48,232 bases of DNA from Pseudomonadota bacterium (GCA_023388355.1 JAEWGI010000047.1:1-48232); one strand, 5' to 3'; counted from the first letter of the stretch, positions 10,662 through 21,518 are shown. Numbers and translations are program-made. Notes: generated from the sequence alone by a model not told the origin.

Positions 10662-11318
10662 TCAGCCGCAGTCGGCGCGCCGCACTTCCTCGACGAACTC
10701 GCGCATGCGCGCGCCGTCCTTGATTCCGGGCGACTGGCCGTCGACCTCGACCCCGCTGGCCACGTCCACGCCCCAGGGGCGGGTGGCCAGGATCGCGTCG
10801 TGGACGTTGTCGGGCGTCAGCCCGCCGGCCACCAGGATCGGTTTGGTCATGCCACGCGGTACCCGCGACCAGTCGAACGCGCGGCCGCTGCCGCCGGGTT
10901 CGCCGGGGGCATGGGCATCGAGCAGGAAGCCCGAAGCGCTGGGCCAGCGCGCGTGCAGGGCAAGCGGATCGGGCGGACTGTCGGCGCCCATCGCCACCGC
11001 CTTGAGATAGGGCAGGCCGAAGCTGCGACAGAACGCCTCTTCCTCGTCGCCGTGGAACTGCAGCAGCGACGGCCGCACCGAGGCCACCACCTGGCGCACC
11101 TCCTCGGCCGGGCTGTCCATGAACAGGGCCACCGCATCGACCATCGGCGCCAGCGCATCGCGCATCGCCGCCGCCTGCTCGGGTTCCACCCGCCGCCGGC
11201 TGCGCGCAGCGAACACGAACCCCACCGCGTCCACCCCCAGCTCGCCGGCCAGGCGCACGTCGCCTGGGCGGGTCATGCCGCAGAACTTGATGCGGGTGCG
11301 GAACAGGGGCTGGGCCAT
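10662..11318 (-). CDS. trpF: Phosphoribosylanthranilate isomerase
   Basis: This 218-aa enzyme carries out the Amadori rearrangement in tryptophan synthesis. The general base Cys13 (RIKFCGMTR) and general acid Asp134 (FLLDAHAPG) are present, as are [18 protein letters not shown] and the C-terminal VDVASGVE phosphate-binding strand. The start is the ATG at 11316-11318. It lies downstream of truA on the same strand after a 369-bp repeat-filled gap, and is convergent with the LysR gene. Confidence 0.95.
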   Translation of the reverse strand: MAQPLFRTRIKFCGMTRPGDVRLAGELGVDAVGFVFAARSRRRVEPEQAAAMRDALAPMVDAVALFMDSPAEEVRQVVASVRPSLLQFHGDEEEAFCRSFGLPYLKAVAMGADSPPDPLALHARWPSASGFLLDAHAPGEPGGSGRAFDWSRVPRGMTKPILVAGGLTPDNVHDAILATRPWGVDVASGVEVDGQSPGIKDGARMREFVEEVRRADCG

Positions 11319-11471
11319 GGCTCGATTCCTTGGGGGGCGTGCATTGTGCGCAATCGCGTGTGGTGGTGGAAAGAAGACGTCTGCGGCTGGGGCAGGATGG
11401 ATCTTCGGGCGCTGGTGGTCGCGGCAGCGAAGGAGCGTGCGGCCGTGACTGTCGACGATGCGACCCGAAGC

Positions 11472-11640
11472 GGCCCCCTCCCAACCTCCCCCGCTGCGCG
11501 GAGGAGGAGCAGATCGCGCCAGCGGTCATGTCCGTGCTCCCTCCTCCGCTTCAGCGGGGGAGGGCCGGGGTGGGGGCAAGGGCAGCCAAGCTGCGACCGG
11601 AAGCCGCCCTCTCCCAGCCTCTCCCCGCCTGCGGGGCTAC
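11472..11640. repeat. Family A repeat cluster between truA and trpF, copy 3
   Basis: The gap 11319-11687 has no convincing gene. It holds an inverted pair of arms, 11472-11510 (CCCCCTCCCAACCTCCCCCG onward) and 11536-11577 (CTCCTCCGCTTCAGCGGGGG onward), which match each other as inverted copies, and a third half-arm at about 11599-11640 (CTCTCCCAGCCTCTCCCCGC). The arms are of the same family as the element in trpBA. Such structure between truA and trpF may end or protect the upstream message. Bases 11341-11470 show nothing I recognise. Confidence 0.65.
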
Positions 11641-11687
11641 CTGCCCGCCGGGGTAGCAGGCTGGGTGGGCGCGCGAAGCGCGCGCAC

Positions 11688-12476
11688 TCAGGCCAGCGTG
11701 ACCTCGCGCGGCAGCCCCCGGCTGGCCGGATACAGCGGTCCCGTGAACACCAGTCCGGCCGCCGGCGCCGTGGGGCCCGCCAGCGTGCGGTCGCGCGCCG
11801 CCAGCAGTTCGCCGATCCAGTCCTCGTCGCGCGCGCGCGCCCCGACCTCGAGCAGCGAGCCGACGATGTTGCGCACCATGTGGTGCAGGAAGGCGTTGGC
11901 CTGCACCTCGACGACGACCATGTCGCCATCGCGTTCGACCGCGATGCGCTGCAGCTCGCGCCGCCCGTGGCTGGCCTCGCATTCGGCCGAGCGGAACGCG
12001 CCGAAGTCGTGCTCGCCGAGCAGCGCCTGCGCGGCGCGGTGCATGGCCTGCGCGTCCAGCGGTCGCCAGTGCCAGGACAGCCATTGCCGGCCCAGCGCCG
12101 GGCGCACCTGGCGGTTGAGGATGCGGTAGCGGTAGCGCCGGGCGACGGCGCTGAAGCGCGCGCTGAAATCGTCCGCCACCGGCCGGCACCAGACCACGCT
12201 GACCGACGGCGGCAGGCGGGTAGTCGTGCCCAAGGTCCAGGCGCGCGGATCGCGCACGGCCTCGCTGTCGAAGTGCGCCACCTGGCACTGCGCGTGGACG
12301 CCGGCGTCGGTGCGGCCGGCGCAGACGGTCGACACCTGCGCGTCGGCAACCGAGGACAGCGCCGTTTCCAGCACCCCCTGCACCGTCTCCGGATCGGGCT
12401 GGCCGGGCTTGCTCAACCGCTGCCAGCCGCGGAAACCGCTGCCGTCGTACTCGACGCCTATCGCGTAGCGCTGCAC
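11688..12476 (-). CDS. truA: tRNA pseudouridine(38-40) synthase
   Basis: This 262-aa enzyme makes pseudouridine at positions 38-40 of the tRNA anticodon arm. The catalytic Asp57 is in [10 protein letters not shown], and the second conserved block [17 protein letters not shown] is near residues 195-211. It starts 5 bp after the fimV stop, so fimV and truA are probably co-transcribed. The fimV-truA-trpF order is shared with pseudomonads. Confidence 0.96.
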   Translation of the reverse strand: MQRYAIGVEYDGSGFRGWQRLSKPGQPDPETVQGVLETALSSVADAQVSTVCAGRTDAGVHAQCQVAHFDSEAVRDPRAWTLGTTTRLPPSVSVVWCRPVADDFSARFSAVARRYRYRILNRQVRPALGRQWLSWHWRPLDAQAMHRAAQALLGEHDFGAFRSAECEASHGRRELQRIAVERDGDMVVVEVQANAFLHHMVRNIVGSLLEVGARARDEDWIGELLAARDRTLAGPTAPAAGLVFTGPLYPASRGLPREVTLA

Positions 12477-12481
12477 ACCGC

Positions 12482-14329
12482 TCAGGCCAGTTCCCGCAGC
12501 AGCTGGCGGGCCTGGTCGCGCGCGTCAGCGTCGCCGAAATCGGCCACTTCCTGCAGCAGGCTGCGCGCGGTGTCGGTATCGCCCAGGTCGAGATAGGCGC
12601 GGGCCAGTTCGATCCGCTCCTGCCCGGCCGGGGCCGGATTGAGCGGGGCCACCTCGGCACCCGCGGAAGCCGCGGCGCTGTCCTCCCCGCCCGCATGCCA
12701 GGTCGGCGAGGCACCGGTGGCGGCGGCCGGCGGCTCGGTCCAGGTGGACGCGTTCGGAGCCGGCACCGGCGCGTCTTCGGCGCGCGCCACGGGCGCGGAT
12801 GCGCTGGCCTGCGCCACCGCGTCCGCAGCCGCGGACGAGGCCGCGGGGCGGCTGGCGACCGAAGCGAAGCCTTGCCCCTGCCTGCGTGCCGGGACGGCGC
12901 CCTTGCGACGCGAGACCAGCCAGGCCACCAGCAGCGCCGCCGCCACCAGCCCCAGGCCGATCCACAGCCACGGCAGTCCGTCGCCCGCCCCGGCCGCCGC
13001 GCCAGCATCGGCCTCGGCGGCGGTCTCGGCGTTGCTTCCGGCCAGTCGCTGCTGCGCGGCCGCAAGCTCGCTGTCCTTCATCTGGATCAGCTGCGCCTGC
13101 TGCTGCTGCAGCTGTTCGAGTTCGGCCAGGCGCGTCTTCAGCTCCTCCACCTCGGCATCGCGCGCGGCGAGGGTTTCGCGGGTCTGGACCAGTTCCTGTT
13201 GCTGCAGCATGTCGCCCTCGCCCCCGGCGGCGGTGCCGGTCTGTGTCCCTGCCCCACTGGCCCCGCCAGCCACCGCGGGTACGATTTCCAGCCGCGCGTC
13301 CGCGGCGCGCGCGCCGGCGGCCGTGCCGGCGCTGACGGGCGCGGAATCCGCGCGGCCTGCCTCTTCGCCAGTCGCCACCGCGTCGGGCTGCGGCACCGGA
13401 CGGCGCATCTCGCGCCAGCGCGCCACATGCTCGCGGACCACGGCGTTGGCCTCGGCCACGCTGATGTCCGACCAGTCCGAGCTGGGTGGTACCCGCAGCA
13501 CCGCGCCCTGGCGGATCAGATTGACGTTGCCGCCAATGAAGGCTTCCGGGTTGGAGCGCAGCAGGGCCAGCATCACCTGGTTGAGGCTGTGGCCGCTGCC
13601 TGCCGACAGCGTGGAGGCGATTTCGCTCAGGGTCTGGCCGCTCTGGACCGGGCCATACTCTCCGCCCGCCGCGACCGCCTGCGGCGATGGAGCCGCGGCG
13701 GGAGCAGGCACCGGCTGTGGCTGTGGCTGTGGCTGCGGCGATGACGCAGGCTCCGGCTCGGCGGCGGCGACTTCGTCGGCAGCGGCCTCGGCCTGCTCCG
13801 TCACCTCGGCTTCCGCCTCTGGTACCGGATCGTCCGCCGCCGCCACGGCCGTTTCGGCCGGCCGCTCGATCAGGTTGGACGGCGCCGCCTCGGCGGCCTG
13901 GATCGGCGGCTGCGCAGGCGCGGCCACGGTGTCGGGGGCGTCGACCAGGGCCGAGTACTCGCGCACCAGGCGACCCTGGCCCCATTCGACCTCGACCAGG
14001 AAGTTGAGCACCGGCTGCTGCACAGGCGCAGCGGTGGTGATGCGGATCACCGGCCGGCCCTGCGGATCGAGCGCGATCGCGAAGCGCAGGTCCGAAACCA
14101 GCCCCGCGGGCGGATCCAGGCCGATGCGGCGGAAGGTCTCCGGCGACGCCAGCCGCGCCTGCAGGTTCTCCAGCTCGCGCGGATCGCTGGAGATGATCGG
14201 GATCTCGGCCAGCAGCGGCTCGCCGGCGCGCGAACGCACCTCGACCTGGCCCAGGCCGAGCGCCAGCAGCGCCGGCGCATGCAGCAGCAGCGCCAGCAGC
14301 AGGACGAGGCGGACGGCCAGCGTCTTCAA
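12482..14329 (-). CDS. fimV: FimV-like polar landmark / pilus assembly protein
   Basis: This 615-aa protein has the FimV layout: a signal peptide (residues 1-23), a FimV N-terminal domain (about 24-130), a Pro/Ala/Glu-rich linker with a PQPQPQPQP run (about 199-207), a LysM domain (about 225-281), a Gln-rich coiled coil (about 374-431), one membrane segment ([20 protein letters not shown], 452-471) and a short C-terminal TPR-like helix pair ([20 protein letters not shown]). FimV binds peptidoglycan and organises the polar type IV pilus and secretion machinery. It is shorter than Pseudomonas FimV (over 900 aa), mainly in the cytoplasmic part. Confidence 0.9.
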   Translation of the reverse strand: MKTLAVRLVLLLALLLHAPALLALGLGQVEVRSRAGEPLLAEIPIISSDPRELENLQARLASPETFRRIGLDPPAGLVSDLRFAIALDPQGRPVIRITTAAPVQQPVLNFLVEVEWGQGRLVREYSALVDAPDTVAAPAQPPIQAAEAAPSNLIERPAETAVAAADDPVPEAEAEVTEQAEAAADEVAAAEPEPASSPQPQPQPQPVPAPAAAPSPQAVAAGGEYGPVQSGQTLSEIASTLSAGSGHSLNQVMLALLRSNPEAFIGGNVNLIRQGAVLRVPPSSDWSDISVAEANAVVREHVARWREMRRPVPQPDAVATGEEAGRADSAPVSAGTAAGARAADARLEIVPAVAGGASGAGTQTGTAAGGEGDMLQQQELVQTRETLAARDAEVEELKTRLAELEQLQQQQAQLIQMKDSELAAAQQRLAGSNAETAAEADAGAAAGAGDGLPWLWIGLGLVAAALLVAWLVSRRKGAVPARRQGQGFASVASRPAASSAAADAVAQASASAPVARAEDAPVPAPNASTWTEPPAAATGASPTWHAGGEDSAAASAGAEVAPLNPAPAGQERIELARAYLDLGDTDTARSLLQEVADFGDADARDQARQLLRELA

Positions 14330-14469
14330 GGTGGGGTCCCCATGGAGTCCGGATCAGGCTTCGGTCTAGGTGATGCGCGCAACTTATTGATTGTCGTAGC
14401 GACCGTCAAGCGCCGCGAGGCCGGCCCAGGCCCCGCGGACTCCGCTCCGGGCAGTGCCGGCGGCCGCGA

Positions 14470-15498
14470 TCAGCCCTCCGCGGCCACCAGTTCGGCGAGC
14501 TGCACCGCGTTGAGCGCGGCACCCTTGCGGATGTTGTCCGAGACGATCCACAGGTTCAGGCCGCGCGGGTGCGAGATGTCCTCGCGGATGCGCCCGACGT
14601 ACACCGCGTCCTTGCCCGAGGCGTGGGTGACGGGCGTGGGGTAGCCGCCGGGCTTGCGGTCGTCGACCACCTCGATGCCCGGCGATGCGGCCAGCAGTTC
14701 GCGCGCGGCCTCCGGCGTGACCTTCTCGCGGGTCTCGATCGCCACCGCCTCGGAGTGGCCGTAGAACACCGGCACCCGTACCGCGGTCGGGTTCACCTGG
14801 ATCGACTCGTCGCCGAGGATCTTGCGCGTCTCCCAGACCAGCTTCATCTCCTCCTTGGTGAAGCCGTTGTCGAGGAAGCTGTCGATGTGCGGGATCAGGT
14901 TGAAGGCGATCTGGACCGGGAACTTCTGCGGGTCGATGTCGCTGAAGCCCAGCAGCTGCGCGGTCTGCTGGCCCAGTTCCTCCATCGCGGTGCGGCCGGC
15001 GCCCGAAACCGACTGGTAGGTGGCCACGTTGACGCGCTCGATGCCGTAGCGGCGGTGCAGCGGCGCCAGCGCGACCAGCATCTGCATGGTCGAGCAGTTG
15101 GGGTTGGCGATGATCCCGCGCGGGCGGTTCTTCACCTGGTCGGGATTGACCTCGCTCACCACCAGCGGCACGTCGTCGTCGTAGCGGAAGGCCGAGGAGT
15201 TGTCGATCACCACCGCGCCGGCGGCGGCGAACTTCGGCGCGTACTGCTTCGAGGTGTCGCCGCCGGCGGAGAACAGGGCGATGTCGATGCCGGCCGGGTC
15301 GAAGGTGGCCAGGTCCTGGACGACGTGGTCCTCGCCGCGGAACTCGACGGTGCTGCCGGCCGAGCGCTCGGAGGCGAGCACGACCAGCTTGCCGATCGGG
15401 AAATCGCGCTCGGCGAGGATCGACAGCATCACTTCGCCGACGGCACCGGTGGCGCCGACGACGGCTACGTTGAAACGGCGGTTGTTCGGGGTGTTCAT
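14470..15498 (-). CDS. asd: Aspartate-semialdehyde dehydrogenase
   Basis: This 342-aa NADPH enzyme makes aspartate semialdehyde for lysine/DAP, threonine and methionine. The GATGAVG nucleotide loop (15-21) and the catalytic Cys135 in ANPNCSTMQM are present; SGAGRTAMEEL and the C-terminal NLWIVSDNIRKGAALNAVQ complete the fold. I chose the ATG at 15496-15498 (MNTPNNRRF) over one 18 bp upstream because it fits family N-termini. The 140-bp gap to fimV shows no clear terminator. Confidence 0.96.
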   Translation of the reverse strand: MNTPNNRRFNVAVVGATGAVGEVMLSILAERDFPIGKLVVLASERSAGSTVEFRGEDHVVQDLATFDPAGIDIALFSAGGDTSKQYAPKFAAAGAVVIDNSSAFRYDDDVPLVVSEVNPDQVKNRPRGIIANPNCSTMQMLVALAPLHRRYGIERVNVATYQSVSGAGRTAMEELGQQTAQLLGFSDIDPQKFPVQIAFNLIPHIDSFLDNGFTKEEMKLVWETRKILGDESIQVNPTAVRVPVFYGHSEAVAIETREKVTPEAARELLAASPGIEVVDDRKPGGYPTPVTHASGKDAVYVGRIREDISHPRGLNLWIVSDNIRKGAALNAVQLAELVAAEG

Positions 15499-15625
15499 GG
15501 GGAGTCCGTAAGGCAAGGAGGAAGGCGGGGTTTGATGGCGTCATGCGCCGGCGCGCAGGCCATGCGCGCGGCGTCCTGGGTATTTCGGGGGAACCCGCGC
15601 GGGCGCGGCCGGGCCGACGGCTCCC

Positions 15626-16630
15626 CTATCGTTTCGCGGCCGCTTTCCCGGTAATCGGGGCGGGCGGATTGCCGGCGTCCGGGCCGCGGTCGAGCGCGGC
15701 AACCAGGTTGTTGACGGCCAGCGTCGCCATCGCCCGGCGGGTGGCGCGGCTGGCGCTGCCCACGTGCGGGGTCAGCACGATGTTGTCCAGCGCCAGCAGC
15801 CGCGGATCGACCGCCGGCTCGCCCTCGAACACGTCCAGCGCCGCGGACGCGAGCCGGCCGCCGGCCAGCGCGTCGGCCAGCGCAGCCTCGTCGACCAGCC
15901 CCCCGCGCGCGATGTTGGTCAGCGTCGCGCTGGGCTTCATCTTCGCAAGGGCGGCGGCGTCGATCACGTGGCGGGTCTGTGGGGAATACGGCAGGACCAG
16001 CACCAGGTGGTCCGACTCGCGCAGCAGTGTATCGAAGTCGACGTACGAGGCACGACAGTTGCTTTCGATACCAGCATCCAGGCGGTGCCGGTTGTGGTAC
16101 AGCACGCGCATGCCGAAGCCGTGCGCGCCGCGACGGGCGATGCCCTGCCCGATCCGGCCCATGCCCAGGATGCCGAGCGTGCTGCCGTGCACGTCGCCGC
16201 CGAGCAGGCCATCGAACGACCACTGCCTCCAGCGCCCCGCGCGCAGCCAGCGCTCGCCCTCGGTGATGCGTCGCGCGGCCGCCAGCAACAGGGCGAAGCC
16301 GAGGTCGGCGGTGGTTTCGGTGAGCACGTCGGGCGTGTTGGTGGCGACGATGCCGCGCGCCTGCAGCGCGGCGACGTCGAGGTTGTCGTAGCCCACGCCG
16401 ACGTTGGCGACCGCGCGCAGCGCCGCCGCGCCGGCGATCTCGGTCGGGCCGATGCGCTCGTTGAGCGTGACCAGGGCGCCGCTCGCGCCGCGCAGCCGTT
16501 CGGCGACCTGCGCCGGCGTCCAGGCCGTGACCGTCGCCGCGGCGTCCAGTTCGAAATGTTCCGTCAGCCGCTCGACGATGTCCGCGAACAGCGGCTGCGA
16601 CACCCAGACCCGGGGCCGGGCTTCAGCCAT
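15626..16630 (-). CDS. D-isomer 2-hydroxyacid dehydrogenase (glyoxylate/hydroxypyruvate reductase-like)
   Basis: This 334-aa NAD(P)-dependent dehydrogenase has the [12 protein letters not shown]ossmann loop (about 155-166), the substrate Arg in [10 protein letters not shown], the catalytic Glu in FEGEPAVDP and the catalytic His in [19 protein letters not shown] is the conserved substrate-binding entry. The overall pattern fits GhrB/2-ketoaldonate reductases that reduce glyoxylate, hydroxypyruvate or 2-ketogluconate; the exact substrate is open. Its start overlaps the aroC stop by 8 bp, suggesting coupled translation. Confidence 0.85.
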   Translation of the reverse strand: MAEARPRVWVSQPLFADIVERLTEHFELDAAATVTAWTPAQVAERLRGASGALVTLNERIGPTEIAGAAALRAVANVGVGYDNLDVAALQARGIVATNTPDVLTETTADLGFALLLAAARRITEGERWLRAGRWRQWSFDGLLGGDVHGSTLGILGMGRIGQGIARRGAHGFGMRVLYHNRHRLDAGIESNCRASYVDFDTLLRESDHLVLVLPYSPQTRHVIDAAALAKMKPSATLTNIARGGLVDEAALADALAGGRLASAALDVFEGEPAVDPRLLALDNIVLTPHVGSASRATRRAMATLAVNNLVAALDRGPDAGNPPAPITGKAAAKR

Positions 16631-17717
16631 CGACGCTGCCGGGGATCCGCGGCGACACCTCGCCCACCTCGCCGCACTGGGCGCGGTGGCGCAGCGCCTG
16701 GTCGACCAGCACCAGGGCCAGCATCGCCTCGCAGATCGGGGTGGCGCGGATGCCCACGCAGGGATCGTGGCGGCCGGTGGTGACGACGTCGACCACGTTG
16801 CCGTCCACGTCCACGCCTTCGACCGCCAGGCGCAGGCTCGACGTCGGCTTGAACGCGACCGAGACCACCACCTGCTGGCCGGTGCTGATGCCGCCGACCA
16901 CGCCGCCGGCGTGGTTGGACAAGAAGCCCGCGGGCGTCATCACGTCGCGGTGCTGGGTGCCCTTCTGGGCCACGGACGCGAAGCCGTCGCCGATCTCCAC
17001 GCCCTTGACCGCGTTGATCGACATCATCGCCGCGGCAAGCATGCCGTCGAGCTTGCCGTAGATCGGCTCGCCCCAGCCCGGCGGCACGCCGTCGGCCACG
17101 GCCACGATCTTCGCCCCGACCGAATCGCCGGACTTGCGCAGCGCGTCCATGTAGCTTTCCAGCTCCGGCACCTGTTCGGCGCAGGGCCAGAAGAACGGAT
17201 TGTCCTGGACCACGCTCCAGTCGTGCGAACGCGGCAGCACCTCGCCGATCTGGGCCATGTGGCCGCGCACGGTGACGCCGCGCTGCGCCAGCCACTTCTT
17301 CGCCACCACCGCCGCGGCCACCCGCATCGTGGTTTCGCGCGCCGAGGAGCGCCCGCCGCCGCGCGGATCGCGGATGCCGTACTTCTGCCAGTAGGCGTAG
17401 TCGGCGTGGCCGGGGCGGAACTGGCGCGCGATGGCGCTGTAGTCCTTGCTGCGCTGGTCGGTGTTGCGGATCAGCAGCGCGACCGGCGTGCCGGTGGTGA
17501 CGCCCTCGTACACGCCGCTGAGGATCTCGACCTCGTCGGCCTCGCGCCGCGCCGAGGTGTGGCGGGTCTTGCCGGTGGCGCGCCGCGCCAGGTCACGGGT
17601 GAAGTCTTCGGGTGCGATGGCGACGCCCGGCGGGCAGCCGTCGATCACGCAGCCGATCGCCGGCCCATGCGATTCGCCGAAGGTGGTGACGCGGAACAGA
17701 TGGCCAAACGTATTCAA
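16623..17717 (-). CDS. aroC: Chorismate synthase
   Basis: This 364-aa FMN-dependent enzyme makes chorismate from EPSP. The three signatures are visible: [18 protein letters not shown] near the N-terminus, [10 protein letters not shown] in the middle and the [17 protein letters not shown] segment near the C-terminus. No ATG or GTG fits the family N-terminus; TTG at 15 bp after a GAAGG motif (codon at 17715-17717) gives [18 protein letters not shown], which aligns with MSNTFGKLF of E. coli. The gene begins 20 bp after the prmB stop. Confidence 0.94.
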   Translation of the reverse strand: MNTFGHLFRVTTFGESHGPAIGCVIDGCPPGVAIAPEDFTRDLARRATGKTRHTSARREADEVEILSGVYEGVTTGTPVALLIRNTDQRSKDYSAIARQFRPGHADYAYWQKYGIRDPRGGGRSSARETTMRVAAAVVAKKWLAQRGVTVRGHMAQIGEVLPRSHDWSVVQDNPFFWPCAEQVPELESYMDALRKSGDSVGAKIVAVADGVPPGWGEPIYGKLDGMLAAAMMSINAVKGVEIGDGFASVAQKGTQHRDVMTPAGFLSNHAGGVVGGISTGQQVVVSVAFKPTSSLRLAVEGVDVDGNVVDVVTTGRHDPCVGIRATPICEAMLALVLVDQALRHRAQCGEVGEVSPRIPGSVDG

Positions 17718-17736
17718 TTCGACGCCTTCGGATTCT

Positions 17737-18708
17737 TCAGAACAGTCCGCCGTCCGCCGGCCGCGCCGGGACGTTGGACGATGATGCCCCAGCCCCGCGC
17801 GCGTCCGCCAGCGCGCGGATCCGGGCATTGTGCTTCACCAGGTCCTGGCGCTCGGCCACGAACACGCCCATCTGCCCGACCTTGAACTCGACCCACATCA
17901 GCGGCAGCTCCGGCAGCAGCTTCACCAGGTGGCGCTCGGATTCGCCGACCTCGCAGATCAGGATGCCCTCTTCGGTCAGGTGCAGGGGCGCGTCGCGGAG
18001 CATGCGCAGCACCAGGTCCAGCCCGTCCTCGCCGGCGCGCAGGCCCAGCTCGGGCTCGTGCGAATACTCGCGCGGCAGCGCGTCGGTCTCGGCGTCGGTG
18101 ACGTAGGGCGGGTTGCTGACGATCAGGTCGTAGTGCTCGCCCTGCAGGCCGGCGAACAGGTCGGATTCCAGGAACCGGACGTTGTCCACCAGCAGCCGCG
18201 CCTCGTTCTCGCGCGCAAGCGCCAGCGCCTCGTCGCTGATGTCGGCGCCGTCGACGTGCCAGTCCGGGTTGTAGTGGGCCATGGCGATGGCGATGCAGCC
18301 CGAACCCGTGCACAGGTCCAGCGCGCGCCGCACCTCGCGACCGCCCAGCCAGGGTTCGAAGCCGGACAGGATCAGTTCGGCGATCGGCGAGCGCGGCACC
18401 AGCGCGCGCGGATCGCTGCCGAAGCTCAGCCCGGCGAACCAGGCCTCGCCGGTCAGGTAGGCGGCCGGCACGCGCTCCTCGATGCGGCGCAGGAACAGCG
18501 CCAGCACGTCTTCCTTTTCCGCCAGGGTCACCCGCGCCTGGCCGTAGGCCGGGCCGAGGTCGTGCGGCAGGTGCAGGGCGTGCAGGGTGAGCTGCGTGGC
18601 CTCGTCGATGGCGTTGTCGTAGCTGTGCCCGAAGGTGAGCCCGGCCGCCTGGAAGCGGCTGGCGCCGTAGCGGATCAGGTCGATGATCGTCTGCAGTTCG
18701 TCGGTCAT
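17737..18708 (-). CDS. prmB: 50S ribosomal protein L3 N(5)-glutamine methyltransferase
   Basis: This 323-aa SAM-dependent methyltransferase modifies a glutamine of ribosomal protein L3. The SAM loop [14 protein letters not shown] and the catalytic SNPPYV motif are present, together with an N-terminal helical domain ([21 protein letters not shown]) typical of PrmB rather than PrmC. I chose the ATG at 18706-18708. A prmB-aroC neighbourhood is widespread in gammaproteobacteria and supports PrmB over HemK. Confidence 0.93.
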   Translation of the reverse strand: MTDELQTIIDLIRYGASRFQAAGLTFGHSYDNAIDEATQLTLHALHLPHDLGPAYGQARVTLAEKEDVLALFLRRIEERVPAAYLTGEAWFAGLSFGSDPRALVPRSPIAELILSGFEPWLGGREVRRALDLCTGSGCIAIAMAHYNPDWHVDGADISDEALALARENEARLLVDNVRFLESDLFAGLQGEHYDLIVSNPPYVTDAETDALPREYSHEPELGLRAGEDGLDLVLRMLRDAPLHLTEEGILICEVGESERHLVKLLPELPLMWVEFKVGQMGVFVAERQDLVKHNARIRALADARGAGASSSNVPARPADGGLF

Positions 18709-18905
18709 GGGCGCAGGTCCGGGGCGGTGGAACGGGGAGCGGTGGACGGATCGGTGATCCGTCGCCCGCGGCTGCGGACTCGAGCGGCCGCACGCGGATG
18801 CAAGCGGTGCCCGCCGGGCGATCGCAGGGCCCCGCGCGGGTCCGGACGGACCGGAAAGTATAGCGGCGCCAGGGGTATCATGGCCGGCCCGCCACGGATC
18901 CACGC

Positions 18906-19556
18906 ATGTTCAACCGCACCGTCATCATCGTGCTGCTGGTCGCCCTGTCCGCTGGCCTGGGACTGCTGGCCTCGCGCCAGTGGTTTTCCTCCGCGCCCGC
19001 ACCCCAGCCGCAACTGCAGGCGGTGAAGCTGTTCCCGGAACCGCGCGAGCTGCCGCCGTTCGCGCTCCAGCAGTCCGACGGCACCCAGCTGCTGTCCGGC
19101 GAACTGCAGGGGCACTGGACCCTGGTCTTCATCGGCTTCACCTTCTGCCCGGACGTGTGCCCGATGACCCTGGCACGGATGGCACAGGCGCAGAAGCAGT
19201 GGGAATCGCTGCCCGAATCGACCCGGCCGCGGGTGCTGTTCGTCTCGGTCGACCCGGAGCGCGACCCGCCCGGCCGCGTCGGCGAATACGCCCACGCCTT
19301 CCACCGCGACACCCTGGCCGCAACCGGCGACATCCCGACCCTGGAAGCGTTCACGCGCTCGCTGACGATGGTGTTCGCCAAGGTGCCGCCGGCAGACGGG
19401 GCGCCGGCCGACCAGTATTCGATCGACCACAGCGCCTCGATGGCGGTGCTCGATCCGCGCGGGCGCATGGCCGGCGTGGTCACCGGCGGCGCGGTCGACG
19501 ATCCGGCCGCGATCGCCGCCGATTTCCTCACGCTCAGCGCAGCGGGGCCGCGGTGA
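18906..19556 (+). CDS. SCO1/SenC family copper chaperone
   Basis: This 216-aa membrane-anchored thioredoxin-fold protein has one N-terminal hydrophobic anchor (residues 6-23), the copper-binding FTFCPDVCP motif (Cys81, Cys85) and the distal His175 in [13 protein letters not shown] proteins deliver copper to the CuA site of cytochrome c oxidase or act as thiol-disulfide proteins; no oxidase genes are near. It is divergent from prmB and overlaps psd at GTGA. A plus-strand TATCAT at 18876-18881 could be its -10, with weak support. Confidence 0.9.
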   Translation: MFNRTVIIVLLVALSAGLGLLASRQWFSSAPAPQPQLQAVKLFPEPRELPPFALQQSDGTQLLSGELQGHWTLVFIGFTFCPDVCPMTLARMAQAQKQWESLPESTRPRVLFVSVDPERDPPGRVGEYAHAFHRDTLAATGDIPTLEAFTRSLTMVFAKVPPADGAPADQYSIDHSASMAVLDPRGRMAGVVTGGAVDDPAAIAADFLTLSAAGPR

Positions 19557-20401
19557 GCCTGGTCACCACCCTGACCTGGATCCTGCCGCATCGGCTGCTG
19601 TCCTCGCTCGCGCGGGCACTGGCCTACTCCGACGCCCCGCGCACGCGGCGCTGGCTGATCGACACCGTGGTGCGGCGCTTCGGCGTGGACCTGGACGAGG
19701 CCGCCGAATCCGATCCACGCGCCTATCCCACCTTCAATGCCTTCTTCACCCGCGCGCTCAAGCCCGGGGCGCGGGTGCCCGATCCCGACCCGCAGACGCT
19801 GCTGATGCCCGCCGACGGCCGCATCAGCCAGTGCGGCCGCATCGAGCAGGGCCGCATCTTCCAGGCCAAGGGCCGCTCGTTCACCGCCGCCGAACTGCTC
19901 GGCAGCGAACAGGCGGCCGCGCCCTACGCCGAGGGTTTGTTCGCCACGGTGTACCTGTCGCCGAAGGACTACCACCGCGTGCACATGCCCTGGACCGGGC
20001 GCCTGCTGGAAACCGTGCACGTGCCCGGGCGGCTGTTCTCGGTCGGTCCGGACGCGGTGGCCTCGGTGCCGCGACTGTTCGCGCGCAACGAGCGCCTGGT
20101 CTGCCACTTCGACACCGGGTTCGGGCCGATGGCGGTGGTGATGGTCGGCGCGCTGCTGGTCTCGGGCGTGGAGACGGTATGGAGCGGCGAGGAGATCCCC
20201 GCCTACGGCGACCGCATCACCGCGAAGAGCTGGACCAGCGAGGAGATCGTGCTGGAGCGGTTCGAGGAAATGGCGCGGTTCAACTACGGCTCGACCGTGA
20301 TCGTGCTGCTGCCGCCGGGCGTGGCCGAGCTGGATCCTGCGCTGCAGGCGGAAACCGCGGTGCGGCTGGGGCAGGCCCTGGCGCGGCGGACGGGCGCCTG
20401 A
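19553..20401 (+). CDS. psd: Phosphatidylserine decarboxylase
   Basis: This 282-aa proenzyme makes phosphatidylethanolamine. It shows [39 protein letters not shown] and the self-cleavage site in [12 protein letters not shown], where Gly-Ser hydrolysis yields the pyruvoyl group. The usual site is LGST; here the residue before Gly is Tyr. The start is GTG at 19553-19555, overlapping the SCO1 stop by 4 bp (GTGA), so the pair is probably co-translated. The long upstream frame lies inside the SCO1 gene and is ignored. Confidence 0.95.
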   Translation: MSLVTTLTWILPHRLLSSLARALAYSDAPRTRRWLIDTVVRRFGVDLDEAAESDPRAYPTFNAFFTRALKPGARVPDPDPQTLLMPADGRISQCGRIEQGRIFQAKGRSFTAAELLGSEQAAAPYAEGLFATVYLSPKDYHRVHMPWTGRLLETVHVPGRLFSVGPDAVASVPRLFARNERLVCHFDTGFGPMAVVMVGALLVSGVETVWSGEEIPAYGDRITAKSWTSEEIVLERFEEMARFNYGSTVIVLLPPGVAELDPALQAETAVRLGQALARRTGA

Positions 20402-20505
20402 CTCGCGGATCGCCCGGCGCTCGCCTGCGCCTGCTGCAGACATGACGAACGCGCCGACCCGGACGCCCGACGGATCGGCCGGCATTGCGGAGTACTGAGG
20501 AGCAT

Positions 20506-20588
20506 GGTTGGTGGTTGGTCGTTGGTAGTTGGTAAAAGCGGACGACCCGCCCCACCCACCCTTCCCGATAACCCACCAACCACCAACC
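20506..20588. repeat. GTTGG-type inverted repeat, copy 2
   Basis: GGTTGGTGGTTGG at 20506-20518 is exactly complementary to CCAACCACCAACC at 20576-20588, with further GTTGG units inside. It lies in the 330-bp gap between psd and the DUF6491 gene. The rest of that gap (20402-20505, 20589-20720) shows no gene. It could act as a terminator-like or RNA-stabilising hairpin after psd. Confidence 0.7.
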
Positions 20589-20731
20589 CCGGGGCATCTC
20601 CATAGGATGGTGGCGGCATCAGGCTGGTCTCGTGGAATCGGCGGGGGTAGAGTCGCGAGGCAACCTTCGCGCTGATCGATCGGCGTCGGTGTCGATCCGT
20701 CCTCGTGATCCCACAGCACAGGAGTCCGGAC

Positions 20732-21220
20732 ATGAACCGCCTGATTGCAGTTGCCTCCCTCCTGCTCCTCGTCCTCGCCCTCTCCGCCTGCGCAAGCGGC
20801 CCGCGGATGAGCGATGCCGAACGGCTCACGCTGCTCCGCGCCCATGCCGGCGAACCGGTCAACTCGATCAGGCATCCCATTCGTTTCGCCGGATGGAGTT
20901 CCGTGGGCAACAGCGCCCTGGTGCTGCGGACGACCCCCAACCAGGCGTTCCTGCTCGAGCTGAGCGGACCCTGTCCCGACCTGTCGTTCGCGCACGCGAT
21001 CCGCGTCTCCAGCCGCAGCGGGACGATCGCCTCGCGCTTCGACTCGATCACCCCGGTCGGCCCCGGCACCTCCTCGATCCGCATCCGCTGCCACATCCGC
21101 AGCATCCAGCCGCTCGACATGGCCGCGCTGCGCCAGACCAAGGCCGAACTGCGCGAGGCCACGTCGGTCGAGCGCGAAGCGGAAGACGCAAGCGCGGATG
21201 ACGACAGCTCGGGCGACTGA
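20732..21220 (+). CDS. DUF6491-like lipoprotein
   Basis: This 162-aa protein starts with a lipoprotein signal; the lipobox is ALSAC with the acylated Cys at residue 20. The body has the segment EPVNSIRHPIRFAGWSSVGN followed by two Cys (GPCPD and IRCHI), which could form a disulfide, and a charged acidic C-terminus. It resembles the DUF6491 family of xanthomonad lipoproteins, of unknown function. The ATG at 20732 has an AGGAG motif 8 bp upstream. The next residue after Cys is Ala, which suggests outer-membrane sorting. Confidence 0.75.
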   Translation: MNRLIAVASLLLLVLALSACASGPRMSDAERLTLLRAHAGEPVNSIRHPIRFAGWSSVGNSALVLRTTPNQAFLLELSGPCPDLSFAHAIRVSSRSGTIASRFDSITPVGPGTSSIRIRCHIRSIQPLDMAALRQTKAELREATSVEREAEDASADDDSSGD

Positions 21221-21269
21221 AACAGGCGGTGGCTCGGCCGCCTCCCCCGGGTGGCGGCCGGCCATTCCC

Positions 21270-21315
21270 GAACGCCATCCCTAGCCCCGGCCTTCCCCTT
21301 GAAGGGGAGGGATGG
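21270..21315. repeat. Family A half-element, copy 4
   Basis: A single arm (AACGCCATCCCTAGCC onward, then CCTTCCCCTTGAAGGGGAGG) matches the right arm of the trpBA element. No matching inverted arm is near. It lies in the 376-bp gap between the DUF6491 gene and the transglycosylase gene. Confidence 0.55.
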
Positions 21316-21336
21316 AGAGCCCCGCGCGCAACGGCA

Positions 21337-21414
21337 AGAGCGGCTTCAGCCCGCGACGGGCACTCCGGCGACGCAGAATCCGATGGAACAGTCGCGGCTG
21401 GAGCGCTCCTGCAG
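21337..21414. repeat. Family C repeat (GAGCGGCT type), copy 1
   Basis: AGAGCGGCTTCAGCCCGCGAC at the left and GTCGCGGCTGGAGCGCTCCT at the right are imperfect inverted copies about 78 bp apart. The core GAGCGGCTTCAGCCGCG is, from general knowledge, a very common REP-like repeat in Pseudomonas and xanthomonads. A degenerate relative is at 43250-43331. Confidence 0.45.
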
Positions 21415-21518
21415 GACATTCCCGACATCGCGCAAGCGATCCGGCCCATCTCCCGCAGGGACGGCTCCAGCCGGCGGCCGGCATCCGGGCGGCGCACATC
21501 CGGCAGCAACGAAACGCC

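Noticed and set aside
13708..13740. CAGCCA-type tandem repeat within fimV
   Set aside because: It encodes the PQPQPQ linker typical of periplasmic spacers; no sign of phase variation.
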